From Rhodococcus sp. IEGM 1379 (GTDB taxonomy: Bacteria > Actinomycetota > Actinomycetes > Mycobacteriales > Mycobacteriaceae): a stretch of DNA of 64,000 nt. Under the pieces are notes generated by a model. It did not search any database. It was not told the DNA's origin and saw nothing but the letters and a program-made list of their open reading frames with translations. Each line of letters starts with the position of its first letter. The first letter of the stretch is position 1. The position numbers and the translations under genes were made by a program. Location: the NCBI RefSeq assembly GCF_030056815.1, contig NZ_JASHKR010000004.1, forward strand, positions 1-64,000, given 5' to 3'. Below, one piece after another: positions 53,906 to 60,655 of the stretch.

Positions 53906-54163
53906 CTACAAGTGAGGATAGTCGCTGCGTGGATGTGCGGTGGGGATGTGTGCGGGTTTGTTGGTCCAGCGGTCGGTTTGGGGCATCGCGCCGGCACAAG
54001 GTGGGGTTCGTACGGTTTGTCCACAGGTTCGGCAGTAGTGAGTTCGATGTCCGCCGTGCACAGCTTGGCTGCAGCCGCAGACTTCCCAGCCGACGAGGCA
54101 CTGGTTCGGCCCCAGGGGGTGTCCATTGCGGCAGTGGAGGGGTGCGGATTCACTGCTGGACAT
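53906..54163 (-). CDS. Small zinc-finger protein within the virion gene cluster
   Basis: An 85-residue protein with cysteine and histidine pairs: LHCRNGHPLGPNQCLVGWEVCGC, then GGHRTHYCRTCGQTV. Similar GHPLGP...C zinc ribbons occur in many actinobacterial phage and chromosomal proteins. It precedes the major tail protein gene; a regulatory role is possible but unproven. Start ATG at 54163 with weak GGGT upstream. Confidence 0.65.
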   Translation of the reverse strand: MSSSESAPLHCRNGHPLGPNQCLVGWEVCGCSQAVHGGHRTHYCRTCGQTVRTPPCAGAMPQTDRWTNKPAHIPTAHPRSDYPHL

Positions 54164-54259
54164 ACCCAAAGTTTCGCACACTCGTTCGAATACTGCTATC
54201 GTCGCTGTGCGGGGTCCGGAGGGTAAGGGAAGACCAGCCGGGCCCCGCACAAACGACTG

Positions 54260-54294
54260 AAAGCCCCCAACCTCACCGCGAAGTTGGGGGCTTT
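54260..54294. terminator. Rho-independent terminator after the valine/alanine-rich gene
   Basis: AAAGCCCCCAAC pairs with GTTGGGGGCTTT around 11 bases. It ends the head-gene transcript and is symmetrical enough to act on both strands. Confidence 0.85.
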
Positions 54295-54305
54295 GTCGTG
54301 CAGGG

Positions 54306-55445
54306 TCAGGTGACGCGGAGGAACGTGCTCACGCCAGCAACAATCGTGTCGCCCGCAGCAGGAATACCAGAGTCGCTGTCGATATTGGAATACTGCAACT
54401 TCACAGCATCCCCCGCCGAGACCGTGTACGTGACAGACACCGGAACATTCTTGGTTTCGCCGTACACAGTGACCGCTGTACCAGTCTTGACGAGAGTCCC
54501 GTTCACTGTCAGATACGGGGTGATGATCGTCGACGTCGGATAGGCAGTGGTCAACCGTATTTGCCCGGAGATCGTCGCACTCGTTTTCGGACCAGACACG
54601 ATCAGGGCGTTCGACGTGACCGTCGACCCGGAGTCCGCAGTCCAACCGGTTACATCTTTCCGTGCGCCCGACGCTCCTGCTGTCGTGGTCTGGCTACCGT
54701 TCTTCGTCATGCCCGCAACCGCGAAGCTGGCTCCTGTGACGACAGGAACCGGAGCAAGTGCCGTCACGACCGCCTTCACAGCCGCAACCGCCGACGAAGC
54801 CGACACGACCGGCACCGCAGTAGCCACCTCGCCCGTAACCGCGAGAACGGTCACTCTGGAACTACCTGAAACAACCGGCACCCGAGCAGCCACATTCACC
54901 GCCGCCACCGGACTGTTCAACACAGCCGTTCCAGTAGCCGTGATTACAGGCACCACGGGCATCGCATTGACCACCGTCGCCGCCACCACAGCACTGAAGG
55001 CAGCAGCAACAACAGGAATCCGCACAACCGCACCGGACGGCGCCGCGAGAGCGACAACCGACGCCGAAAAGGACTGCGCGGCCACAGCGGGCAAAGTCTG
55101 ACCCGCGACCGTAATGACTTCAGCCATGATTGTGGAATCGCCGCGCACAGAGGGGTCGGTAGCCCTCGCCGTCACGATCACTGTGGTCTCCGGACGAACA
55201 ACCGATGAAGCCGTCAAAACCGGAACCACTACAGCGACGGACCCGACCGACTTGGAAACCGACGAGACGGCGCCCGCCGAAACAGCAGGCACGACAACAG
55301 TTGTTGACACACGAGCGCAAGGCACCGAGACGAATGCTGCTCTCGTTCCATCCCACACCAACATCTCCCCGAGATGCGCCTGGATCGCAAGGTTGCCGTC
55401 CAGTTGCATCCCAGAGATCGAACGATCGCGGTTGAAGATTCCCAT
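54306..55445 (-). CDS. Virion-associated protein with V/A-rich low-complexity repeats
   Basis: A 379-residue protein. Residues 1-30 (IFNRDRSISGMQLDGN) form a short globular start; residues about 45-260 consist of loosely repeating segments of the type VPVVSASSAVAAVKA/VTAxAPVPVVTG; the C-terminal 110 residues (WTADSGSTVTSNALIVSGPKTSATISGQI ... SVTYTVSAGDAVKLQYSN) look like a compact beta domain, perhaps carbohydrate binding. It may be a capsid or tail decoration. GGGAGGGG precedes the ATG. No family recognised with certainty. Confidence 0.7.
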   Translation of the reverse strand: MGIFNRDRSISGMQLDGNLAIQAHLGEMLVWDGTRAAFVSVPCARVSTTVVVPAVSAGAVSSVSKSVGSVAVVVPVLTASSVVRPETTVIVTARATDPSVRGDSTIMAEVITVAGQTLPAVAAQSFSASVVALAAPSGAVVRIPVVAAAFSAVVAATVVNAMPVVPVITATGTAVLNSPVAAVNVAARVPVVSGSSRVTVLAVTGEVATAVPVVSASSAVAAVKAVVTALAPVPVVTGASFAVAGMTKNGSQTTTAGASGARKDVTGWTADSGSTVTSNALIVSGPKTSATISGQIRLTTAYPTSTIITPYLTVNGTLVKTGTAVTVYGETKNVPVSVTYTVSAGDAVKLQYSNIDSDSGIPAAGDTIVAGVSTFLRVT

Positions 55446-55463
55446 CGGTCAGGCCCCTCCCGA

Positions 55464-55901
55464 TCAGGCAGCAGTCAACGTGCAGATGCCGGCTGCGTCC
55501 CAGGTGATGGTGAAGGTTCCCGCGGTCGTCGACACGTCCGCCCCGAAATCGACATACGCGATCAACGGCCGTGTCGCATCCGTACCCGGCGAACTGTTGT
55601 AGATGACCGCATACCGAGCGGTGATCGTTGACGTTGACCATGTCGAGTCCGCCGCATCGAGAACGAGAGTATTCGTTCCTGCGGTGTACGCCACCGACGC
55701 CGACGCCAAAGTCGCACCACCCGCCGTGTACCCAGTGCCTGACACCTCGTTCGTCACTGACGACTTGTATCGGTGTGTGTCCTGATCTGGTGTGTAGGCA
55801 CTCGTGCACAACATCACCTTGATGGTGTCGGTGTCCCAGTCGATTTCCTTGTTGAACGCGGACTGCAATGCGAGTCCGAAAAGCTTTGCTGTCACAGCCA
55901 T
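55464..55901 (-). CDS. Phage structural protein, beta-rich
   Basis: A 145-residue protein beginning AVTAKLFGLALQSAFNKEIDWDTDTIKVMLCTSAYTPDQDTHRYKS, then mostly beta strands with many T, S and A, ending TFTITWDAAGICTLTAA. This N-terminus is widespread among tailed-phage virion proteins of unknown role. TAGGAGACTGAC precedes the ATG. Confidence 0.78.
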   Translation of the reverse strand: MAVTAKLFGLALQSAFNKEIDWDTDTIKVMLCTSAYTPDQDTHRYKSSVTNEVSGTGYTAGGATLASASVAYTAGTNTLVLDAADSTWSTSTITARYAVIYNSSPGTDATRPLIAYVDFGADVSTTAGTFTITWDAAGICTLTAA

Positions 55902-55910
55902 GTCAGTCTC

Positions 55911-56330
55911 CTAGGACTCAAAAGTGATGTACAGGGTTTCGGGGTCTTTGCTGGGCATCGCCGCATACTCGGCGATTGTGGTCCGCTGAATACGGGCGAT
56001 ACCGCCGGCGTTGCGGACGAAGCCAGGAACATTTGTCGGCGGAGGCATACCTGCATCAATCAGCGGCCACAACCGAACCGGTGTAGACGAGTCAGGGATT
56101 TCGATGTTGTACGTTTCGGTGCCGACGTGCGCGATCGCCGGACCTGGCACAAGGTCAGGTGATGTGAGAACACCGTTGACGAGCCGGCACTTCACTTTCA
56201 CCTTGACGAGCACGTAATTGCCGGATGAAACGAAACGACGTTCGTTGACAGTGAAGTACACGAACCCCAGATCCTCCGGGGATGGTGCGACATTATCGAG
56301 CCGACGGAATACCTCAGTGATCACAGTCAT
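55911..56330 (-). CDS. Phage structural protein, unknown
   Basis: A 139-residue protein (TVITEVFRRLDNVAPSPEDLGFVYFTVNERR ... YNIEIPDSSTPVRLWPLIDAGMPPP). Mostly beta in character, no motif recognised. It overlaps the upstream gene by 4 bases (ATGA) and is 9 bases from the next, so it belongs to the capsid-to-tail operon. Confidence 0.68.
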   Translation of the reverse strand: MTVITEVFRRLDNVAPSPEDLGFVYFTVNERRFVSSGNYVLVKVKVKCRLVNGVLTSPDLVPGPAIAHVGTETYNIEIPDSSTPVRLWPLIDAGMPPPTNVPGFVRNAGGIARIQRTTIAEYAAMPSKDPETLYITFES

Positions 56331-56668
56331 GTTGCGGCCGCCTCATCTTCCACTGCTCCGGAATTTTCGTCCACAGGCTCCCGGCGGTCACGCTGCTGCT
56401 CACGCACCAACGACCAGATCATCGGTAGATACACCAAGGCGCCGAGAGCATAAATCGCCAGGCGAATCTCCTGACGAAACGGGAAGTCCGGAGATCCCCA
56501 CACCGCCACAGTGATTTGAATGAGGACCACCGAAAGAATCGTCGACTTCGCCGCATAAATCCGGCCGACATGATTCTTCCGCCACGGTGACCGAATCAGG
56601 TAGATCAACGTGAAAGCAGCGACCAGACAGGCCAGGACTAGCAGGGAGACGTTGGCTGCCAGCGTCAT
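56327..56668 (-). CDS. Phage membrane protein, three helices
   Basis: A 113-residue protein with three hydrophobic segments (VSLLVLACLVAAFTLIYLI, STILSVVLIQITVAVW, IRLAIYALGALVYLPMIW) and a charged C-terminus. With the two small genes upstream it forms an ATGA-overlapping trio that resembles holin-accessory cassettes of actinophages. The start at 56668 overlaps the upstream stop by 4 bases. Confidence 0.7.
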   Translation of the reverse strand: MTLAANVSLLVLACLVAAFTLIYLIRSPWRKNHVGRIYAAKSTILSVVLIQITVAVWGSPDFPFRQEIRLAIYALGALVYLPMIWSLVREQQRDRREPVDENSGAVEDEAAAT

Positions 56669-56883
56669 TGGGCACCGCCCATCGATTGTCGAAGTAATTC
56701 GGTCCATCCGTTGAGTTCCAATTGGCGCCGCTGCTTCCGGGCCACCTTGGTCGCGAGATGCTTTTCTTGCTCGGCATCTATCCGCTGTTGCGTCGAATAG
56801 GCATGCTCCTCAGCCGCTTCCCGTGCCTGCGAGCGGGCAGTGTCGAGTTCCTTCGCACACCTCTTCGCCCAGGGCCACTTCAT
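56665..56883 (-). CDS. Small charged phage protein
   Basis: A 72-residue highly charged, helical protein (WPWAKRCAKELDTARSQAREAAEEHAYSTQQRIDAEQEKH) that is probably coiled coil. Start ATG at 56883 overlaps the DUF2746-like gene by 4 bases. Similar small proteins sit next to DUF2746 genes in actinophages. Confidence 0.7.
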   Translation of the reverse strand: MKWPWAKRCAKELDTARSQAREAAEEHAYSTQQRIDAEQEKHLATKVARKQRRQLELNGWTELLRQSMGGAQ

Positions 56884-57191
56884 GAGGGACCACCCCCAGC
56901 GTCAGGCGCTGCGTGCATGTTTTGCATCGCCTGTAACAGGTGCGCGGATACTTCACCGTTAACGCGCTGAGCGTTCACCGTGTCGGACAGTGACCTGATG
57001 ATCTGCTGATCCTCGAGACGTGTACCGCGAACATCCGCAATCACTTCGTCTTTGACGCGCACTATCTCTCTGTGGTGCGGGCCGAACACGATCCAGCCTC
57101 GGATCAGCGATAGACCTACGAACAGCGCGAGAAGGATCACCACCGTGACGGTGCTGATCCCTTCCCACGCTGAGGGTGTGAGGACGGACAT
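56880..57191 (-). CDS. DUF2746-like phage membrane protein
   Basis: A 103-residue protein: one N-terminal transmembrane helix (TVTVVILLALFVGLSLI), then a helical tail (REIVRVKDEVIADVRGTRLEDQQIIRSLSDTVNAQRVNGEVSAHLLQAMQ). This matches DUF2746 of mycobacterial phages, whose role is unknown. Start ATG overlaps the upstream TGA by one base. Confidence 0.75.
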   Translation of the reverse strand: MSVLTPSAWEGISTVTVVILLALFVGLSLIRGWIVFGPHHREIVRVKDEVIADVRGTRLEDQQIIRSLSDTVNAQRVNGEVSAHLLQAMQNMHAAPDAGGGPS

Positions 57192-57613
57192 CAGGCTCCT
57201 TGCTGGTGTGCGTCCCAGAGTGCGATCAGTTCGTTGCGCTCGAGGGTGTCAGCGAACTCGATTTCCTGGTCTTTGAGGAACAGCTTCCAGGCTTCTTCGC
57301 CGGAGCCTTTACCGCTTCGGGGTGGCTCCTCGACAGAAACCGTTTCAGGCTTAACGAGATCGACTGCCGGGTTCGCCTCCGGGAGCTGTTCCAGCGCAGT
57401 CTCAATCTCGATTTCTGTGTCCGGTTCGGCGGCAGGTTCTGGGTCTTCGTCGTACTCGCCGAAGCCAGCTCGAGTAGCCAGCTCATCAGAGACGACGAAC
57501 GCCAGCCGAGGACCGGACGTGTCAGTGCGGACGTCGTCAGGTAAGTCCGCCGCATCCAGAAGTGTGCGAGCAACTTCCGAGACCTGCTCGGGCTCGGGAA
57601 TGATTGAAGGCAT
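57191..57613 (-). CDS. Acidic head-region protein with SAP/HeH-like C-terminus
   Basis: A 140-residue acidic protein. After ARTLLDAADLPDDVRTDTSGPRLAFVVSDELATRAGFGEYDED and a Glu/Pro/Ala-rich linker it ends with WKLFLKDQEIEFADTLERNELIALWDAH, which resembles the HeH/SAP helix pair often seen at the end of phage connector proteins. TAGGAGCACTGTT precedes the ATG at 57613. Confidence 0.7.
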   Translation of the reverse strand: MPSIIPEPEQVSEVARTLLDAADLPDDVRTDTSGPRLAFVVSDELATRAGFGEYDEDPEPAAEPDTEIEIETALEQLPEANPAVDLVKPETVSVEEPPRSGKGSGEEAWKLFLKDQEIEFADTLERNELIALWDAHQQGA

Positions 57614-57623
57614 AACAGTGCTC

Positions 57624-58418
57624 CTAGCTGCTTGTGAGGTTGACGAGGACGGCGGCTTGAACGGTTTCCCACGAGACGACATAGGTGCGTTCAGCGATCG
57701 CGAAGACTTCGTTGGTACGGCGATCAAGTGCATCAGCCAGCGTCACGGGACGCTGCTTGACTTCGCTGCGGCGAACTTGCACAGCACCGGTCGCGACGAG
57801 CCACGCCGTATCCACTGCTGCGGCATCGCCGTCGGCGTCGGTGTTCGGGTAGTTGCCGAACGACCAACGCGTGCCCAAGGTGGTGACCTTGCGGCCGGAT
57901 TCGACATCGATCTGCCGGCGCTCGGCCGCGAACATCGCGACGTGTCGTGGTGCGTGAATGACACCGACACCGCCGTACTGCTCGGTGAGGTGGTCCTCGA
58001 GTAGCCCGATGCCCTTCACCAATGGCACAGCGGTCGTGGTGAAGATGTCGGTGTCTGCGGTCATCAACGGCAGCGCCTTCTCGACAGCTGCCCATTCACC
58101 ACCAGTGAGGGCTTTACGGGCGCGGTCAAGCATCTCGGATTCATCGACACCGACAGCGCGGCAGGTGAATCCGTTGTAGACGATGATCGGATCCGCCTCA
58201 ACGACCTCGATGCCGTCGGGGACGGTGCGGTCGGGGCCTGGTGATTCGAGGCATTCCGCAGCGGTGAGTTTCGCGGGTCCAGAAGGGTTGCTTTCGAACT
58301 GGACACCGTTGACGAAGTGGCGGTCCTCGGGGACCACCAAATCTGCGGCGGTGACGAGTCCGAATCGTGAGGGTGTGAGCGTCGGCGCTGCGACGTATAG
58401 AGCCGGTGCGACAGCCAC
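57624..58418 (-). CDS. Phage virion protein following the capsid gene
   Basis: About 264 residues (PALYVAAPTLTPSRFGLVTAADLVV ... YNGFTCRAVGVDESEMLDRARKALTGGEWAAVEKAL ... VNLTSS). Similar proteins follow the major capsid gene in several actinophages and are called coat or head-tail proteins; I cannot separate these. The GTG at 58418 has TGGAGG 5 bases upstream and is preferred over the TTG at 58430. Confidence 0.7.
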   Translation of the reverse strand: MAVAPALYVAAPTLTPSRFGLVTAADLVVPEDRHFVNGVQFESNPSGPAKLTAAECLESPGPDRTVPDGIEVVEADPIIVYNGFTCRAVGVDESEMLDRARKALTGGEWAAVEKALPLMTADTDIFTTTAVPLVKGIGLLEDHLTEQYGGVGVIHAPRHVAMFAAERRQIDVESGRKVTTLGTRWSFGNYPNTDADGDAAAVDTAWLVATGAVQVRRSEVKQRPVTLADALDRRTNEVFAIAERTYVVSWETVQAAVLVNLTSS

Positions 58419-58452
58419 CGTAGCCTCCAAAAATTGTGTGGGGTCAGTGGAA

Positions 58453-58497
58453 CACCGCCGGGCACACCGCAGGAGTCTGCAGGTGTACCCGGCGGTG
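58453..58497 (-). terminator. Strong hairpin between capsid gene and next virion gene
   Basis: CACCGCCGGG pairs with CCCGGCGGTG, and CACC with GGTG inside. It lacks a T-run and lies just after the capsid stop, so it may lower read-through or protect the capsid mRNA end. Confidence 0.65.
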
Positions 58498-58499
58498 GA

Positions 58500-60401
58500 C
58501 TACGGGGTGGTGACGACGATCTTGCCCTGGGCATCCAGCTCACGAGCGGCACCGACGGCGCCGTTCACTGCGAGCGGGACACGAACCAGACGGGACTTCC
58601 AGCGGCGCTTGATGACGAGCAGCTTCTCCTCGATGAAGATGACGTGGTAGTCGTTCTTCTTGAGGTTGACGGTGTCGTACATCGCGGAGACGTTGATGAT
58701 CTCGCCGCGGGCACGAACGAACGTGCCAGCCTTGTAGATCATGATGTCGATGGTGGTGGGCCATGCGGTGATCGGTGTCGCTGCACCGAATCCTCCGGTT
58801 ACACCGGAGAACGCGTCTTGCCAGTCGTAGACCCACTGGACTCGCGCATTGCGGGCACGGAACCAGGCCTCGATCTTCTGGTCGGTGACCTCGAGCGCTT
58901 CACTGACATTCGAGCCGTTGCGTACGGCCTGGTCTGCGCGGATCACCGGCTTTCCCCATAGCGGCAGTACCACTTCGAGTTCCGCGTTGTCTGCCATGCG
59001 GTTTGCGTAGCGGTAGTCGGAGATCTGGATGTCGACGGCGTTCAGTACCGACGTGGTCGCGCTCGGGCCGAGAGCAAGCGCAATCGGGGTGCCCGACAAC
59101 GCGGCCTGACGGTTCAGGGTGCGGGTGTTGATGCGGTGCGCGTGAGCGATCAGACCGTGTTCGACGACTTCCTGAGTGACCTCGGGGTATGCGTCGTTCG
59201 CGAGAATCCCCGCCACAACACCCAAGCCGACAGCCTCAGCGCGGACGTCCGTGAACTCGGGGCAGGGCACGCGGTAGAACGGCTTCTCCGTACCGGTGAC
59301 AGTGCCGCCGGTCGCGGTGGTGAAACCTGTGCCCGCAATGGACTGAGGTTCGGTCTGGATGAATCCGAAGGTCGGGTCACCATAGATCGCGGCGTAATCG
59401 GGACCTTCGGTAAAGCGGAGGCCACCGCGCTTCGCCTGAACCTCGGGCAGGTCAACGAGTCCCGCGCCGGCGTCAGCGAGGATGCCACCCAACTCGTAAA
59501 GAGTCTCGGAAGGCGCGCACCAGCCACCTGCGACAAGCGAACCACCCTTAAGTCGGCTGGTGTCGGCGGCGTAGTCGATAGCTTCCTGATCGTTCTTACC
59601 GTCCGCAGTGAGCTGCTCCTCGAACGGAATCGAGATGGAAGCGACCGGAACCGAGTATTCCTGGTTGGGGATGAAGTCGGACGGAAAGCCCTGGAGCTTC
59701 ACGTTCGCTGCGCGGGCCAGATCAGACGTAGTCAGGCTCGTGCCCTGGCCGAAGCCAGCTACGTCAGCGGACGCGATGATTGTCGCTCGGGGCTTCGTGT
59801 CGACAGTGTTCTCGGCGGGCATGACTACCGTCTTTCGAGGGATCTGGGAGAGGCGAACACGTTTGACCGGCTTCGCAGCGGAAGCAGCGACAGCTTCGGG
59901 AGCGGCCTCGGTGGAAGCGCCGGCATCCACATCTCCGCCACCCTCGCCAGCGTCCACCGCGCCAGCATCAGCCGCTGCTTCAGCACCAGTGTCGGCGTCT
60001 GCATCGACAGTTGCGTCAGCATCAGCGTTGTCCTCACCCTCTGGCGCGTCGGAACCTGTTGCGGCCTTGACGCGGTTGGACAGTTCAGCGAGACGGGTGC
60101 GCTTCACTTCGCCTGCGGCGTCGACGCGTTCCTGCTCCACCTTCACGCCGTCGATGACATCGGCGAGGGCTTCAACAGCGGCAAGAGATTCATCGGAATC
60201 AGCACCAGCAGCACTGATTTCGGTGAATGACTTGACTGCCTCAGCCTGCAGGGCGGCGACATCGATTTCGGGGTGTGCGGCGAGGTACTCGGCTACGGCC
60301 TTCGCGGGTTCGGCAGGGGCGGTCGCGGACGCGTCAGGAGCGGCGCCATCCACGCCGCCCTGTGCTGCGTTGATCAGATTCTGGAGAGTGATGGGGTCCA
60401 C
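58500..60401 (-). CDS. Major capsid protein with N-terminal scaffold-like region
   Basis: A 633-residue protein. The first 170 residues are helical and then very acidic and alanine-rich (GEDNADADATVDADADTGAE), like a fused scaffold that is usually removed during maturation. From about residue 200 the sequence (LQGFPSDFIPNQEYSVPVASISIPFEEQLTADGKNDQEAI ... VQWVYDWQDAFSG ... KNDYHVIFIEEKLLVIKRRWKSRLV) has the character of an HK97-fold capsid. GTG start with AGGAGG upstream. It has its own leader element (L2). Confidence 0.85.
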   Translation of the reverse strand: MDPITLQNLINAAQGGVDGAAPDASATAPAEPAKAVAEYLAAHPEIDVAALQAEAVKSFTEISAAGADSDESLAAVEALADVIDGVKVEQERVDAAGEVKRTRLAELSNRVKAATGSDAPEGEDNADADATVDADADTGAEAAADAGAVDAGEGGGDVDAGASTEAAPEAVAASAAKPVKRVRLSQIPRKTVVMPAENTVDTKPRATIIASADVAGFGQGTSLTTSDLARAANVKLQGFPSDFIPNQEYSVPVASISIPFEEQLTADGKNDQEAIDYAADTSRLKGGSLVAGGWCAPSETLYELGGILADAGAGLVDLPEVQAKRGGLRFTEGPDYAAIYGDPTFGFIQTEPQSIAGTGFTTATGGTVTGTEKPFYRVPCPEFTDVRAEAVGLGVVAGILANDAYPEVTQEVVEHGLIAHAHRINTRTLNRQAALSGTPIALALGPSATTSVLNAVDIQISDYRYANRMADNAELEVVLPLWGKPVIRADQAVRNGSNVSEALEVTDQKIEAWFRARNARVQWVYDWQDAFSGVTGGFGAATPITAWPTTIDIMIYKAGTFVRARGEIINVSAMYDTVNLKKNDYHVIFIEEKLLVIKRRWKSRLVRVPLAVNGAVGAARELDAQGKIVVTTP

Positions 60402-60433
60402 CGTGGGCCTCCTGGGTCATGCGGGCACTTGGT

Positions 60434-60452
60434 GCCCGGCCCACAGCCAGCG
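60434..60452 (-). repeat. Conserved virion-gene leader, copy L2 (capsid)
   Basis: On the minus strand CGCTGGCTGTGGGCCGGGC, identical to L1 over 19 bases, followed by GGGCACC-AAG-TGCCC and the capsid ribosome binding site 33 bases later. CATAGA lies just upstream. Confidence 0.82.
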
Positions 60453-60508
60453 GCGATCTATGAACACACTCTATCCCGTGCGTTGGGGATGAGTGGTGAA
60501 GCTTGGTG

Positions 60509-60655
60509 TTAGCGCTCGATCTTCGTGTACGTCGCACCGGGCTGTGATGCGGCAGCGCGGGCTTCCGCTTCTGTCGCATAGCGCTTCACAGTCCCGTCGA
60601 CGCGGCGCACCTGGTGAACAGTTTTCCGTTGCCCGCCACCACAATTACATCCCAT
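60509..60655 (-). CDS. Small conserved actinophage protein (CNCGGG type)
   Basis: A 48-residue protein that starts MGCNCGGGQRKTVHQV and ends PGATYTKIER. The N-terminal Cys-x-Cys-Gly-Gly-Gly and the VDGTVKRYATEAEARAAAS stretch are typical of small proteins found between protease and capsid genes in actinophages. It overlaps the protease stop by 11 bases. Function unknown; metal or nucleic-acid binding is a guess. Confidence 0.8.
   Translation of the reverse strand: MGCNCGGGQRKTVHQVRRVDGTVKRYATEAEARAAASQPGATYTKIER

Noticed and set aside
59136-60492. Long plus-strand reading frames opposite the capsid gene, and similar ones opposite the tape measure and the valine/alanine-rich gene
   Set aside because: They mirror the codon bias of the real minus-strand genes, lack ribosome binding sites and match no known family.
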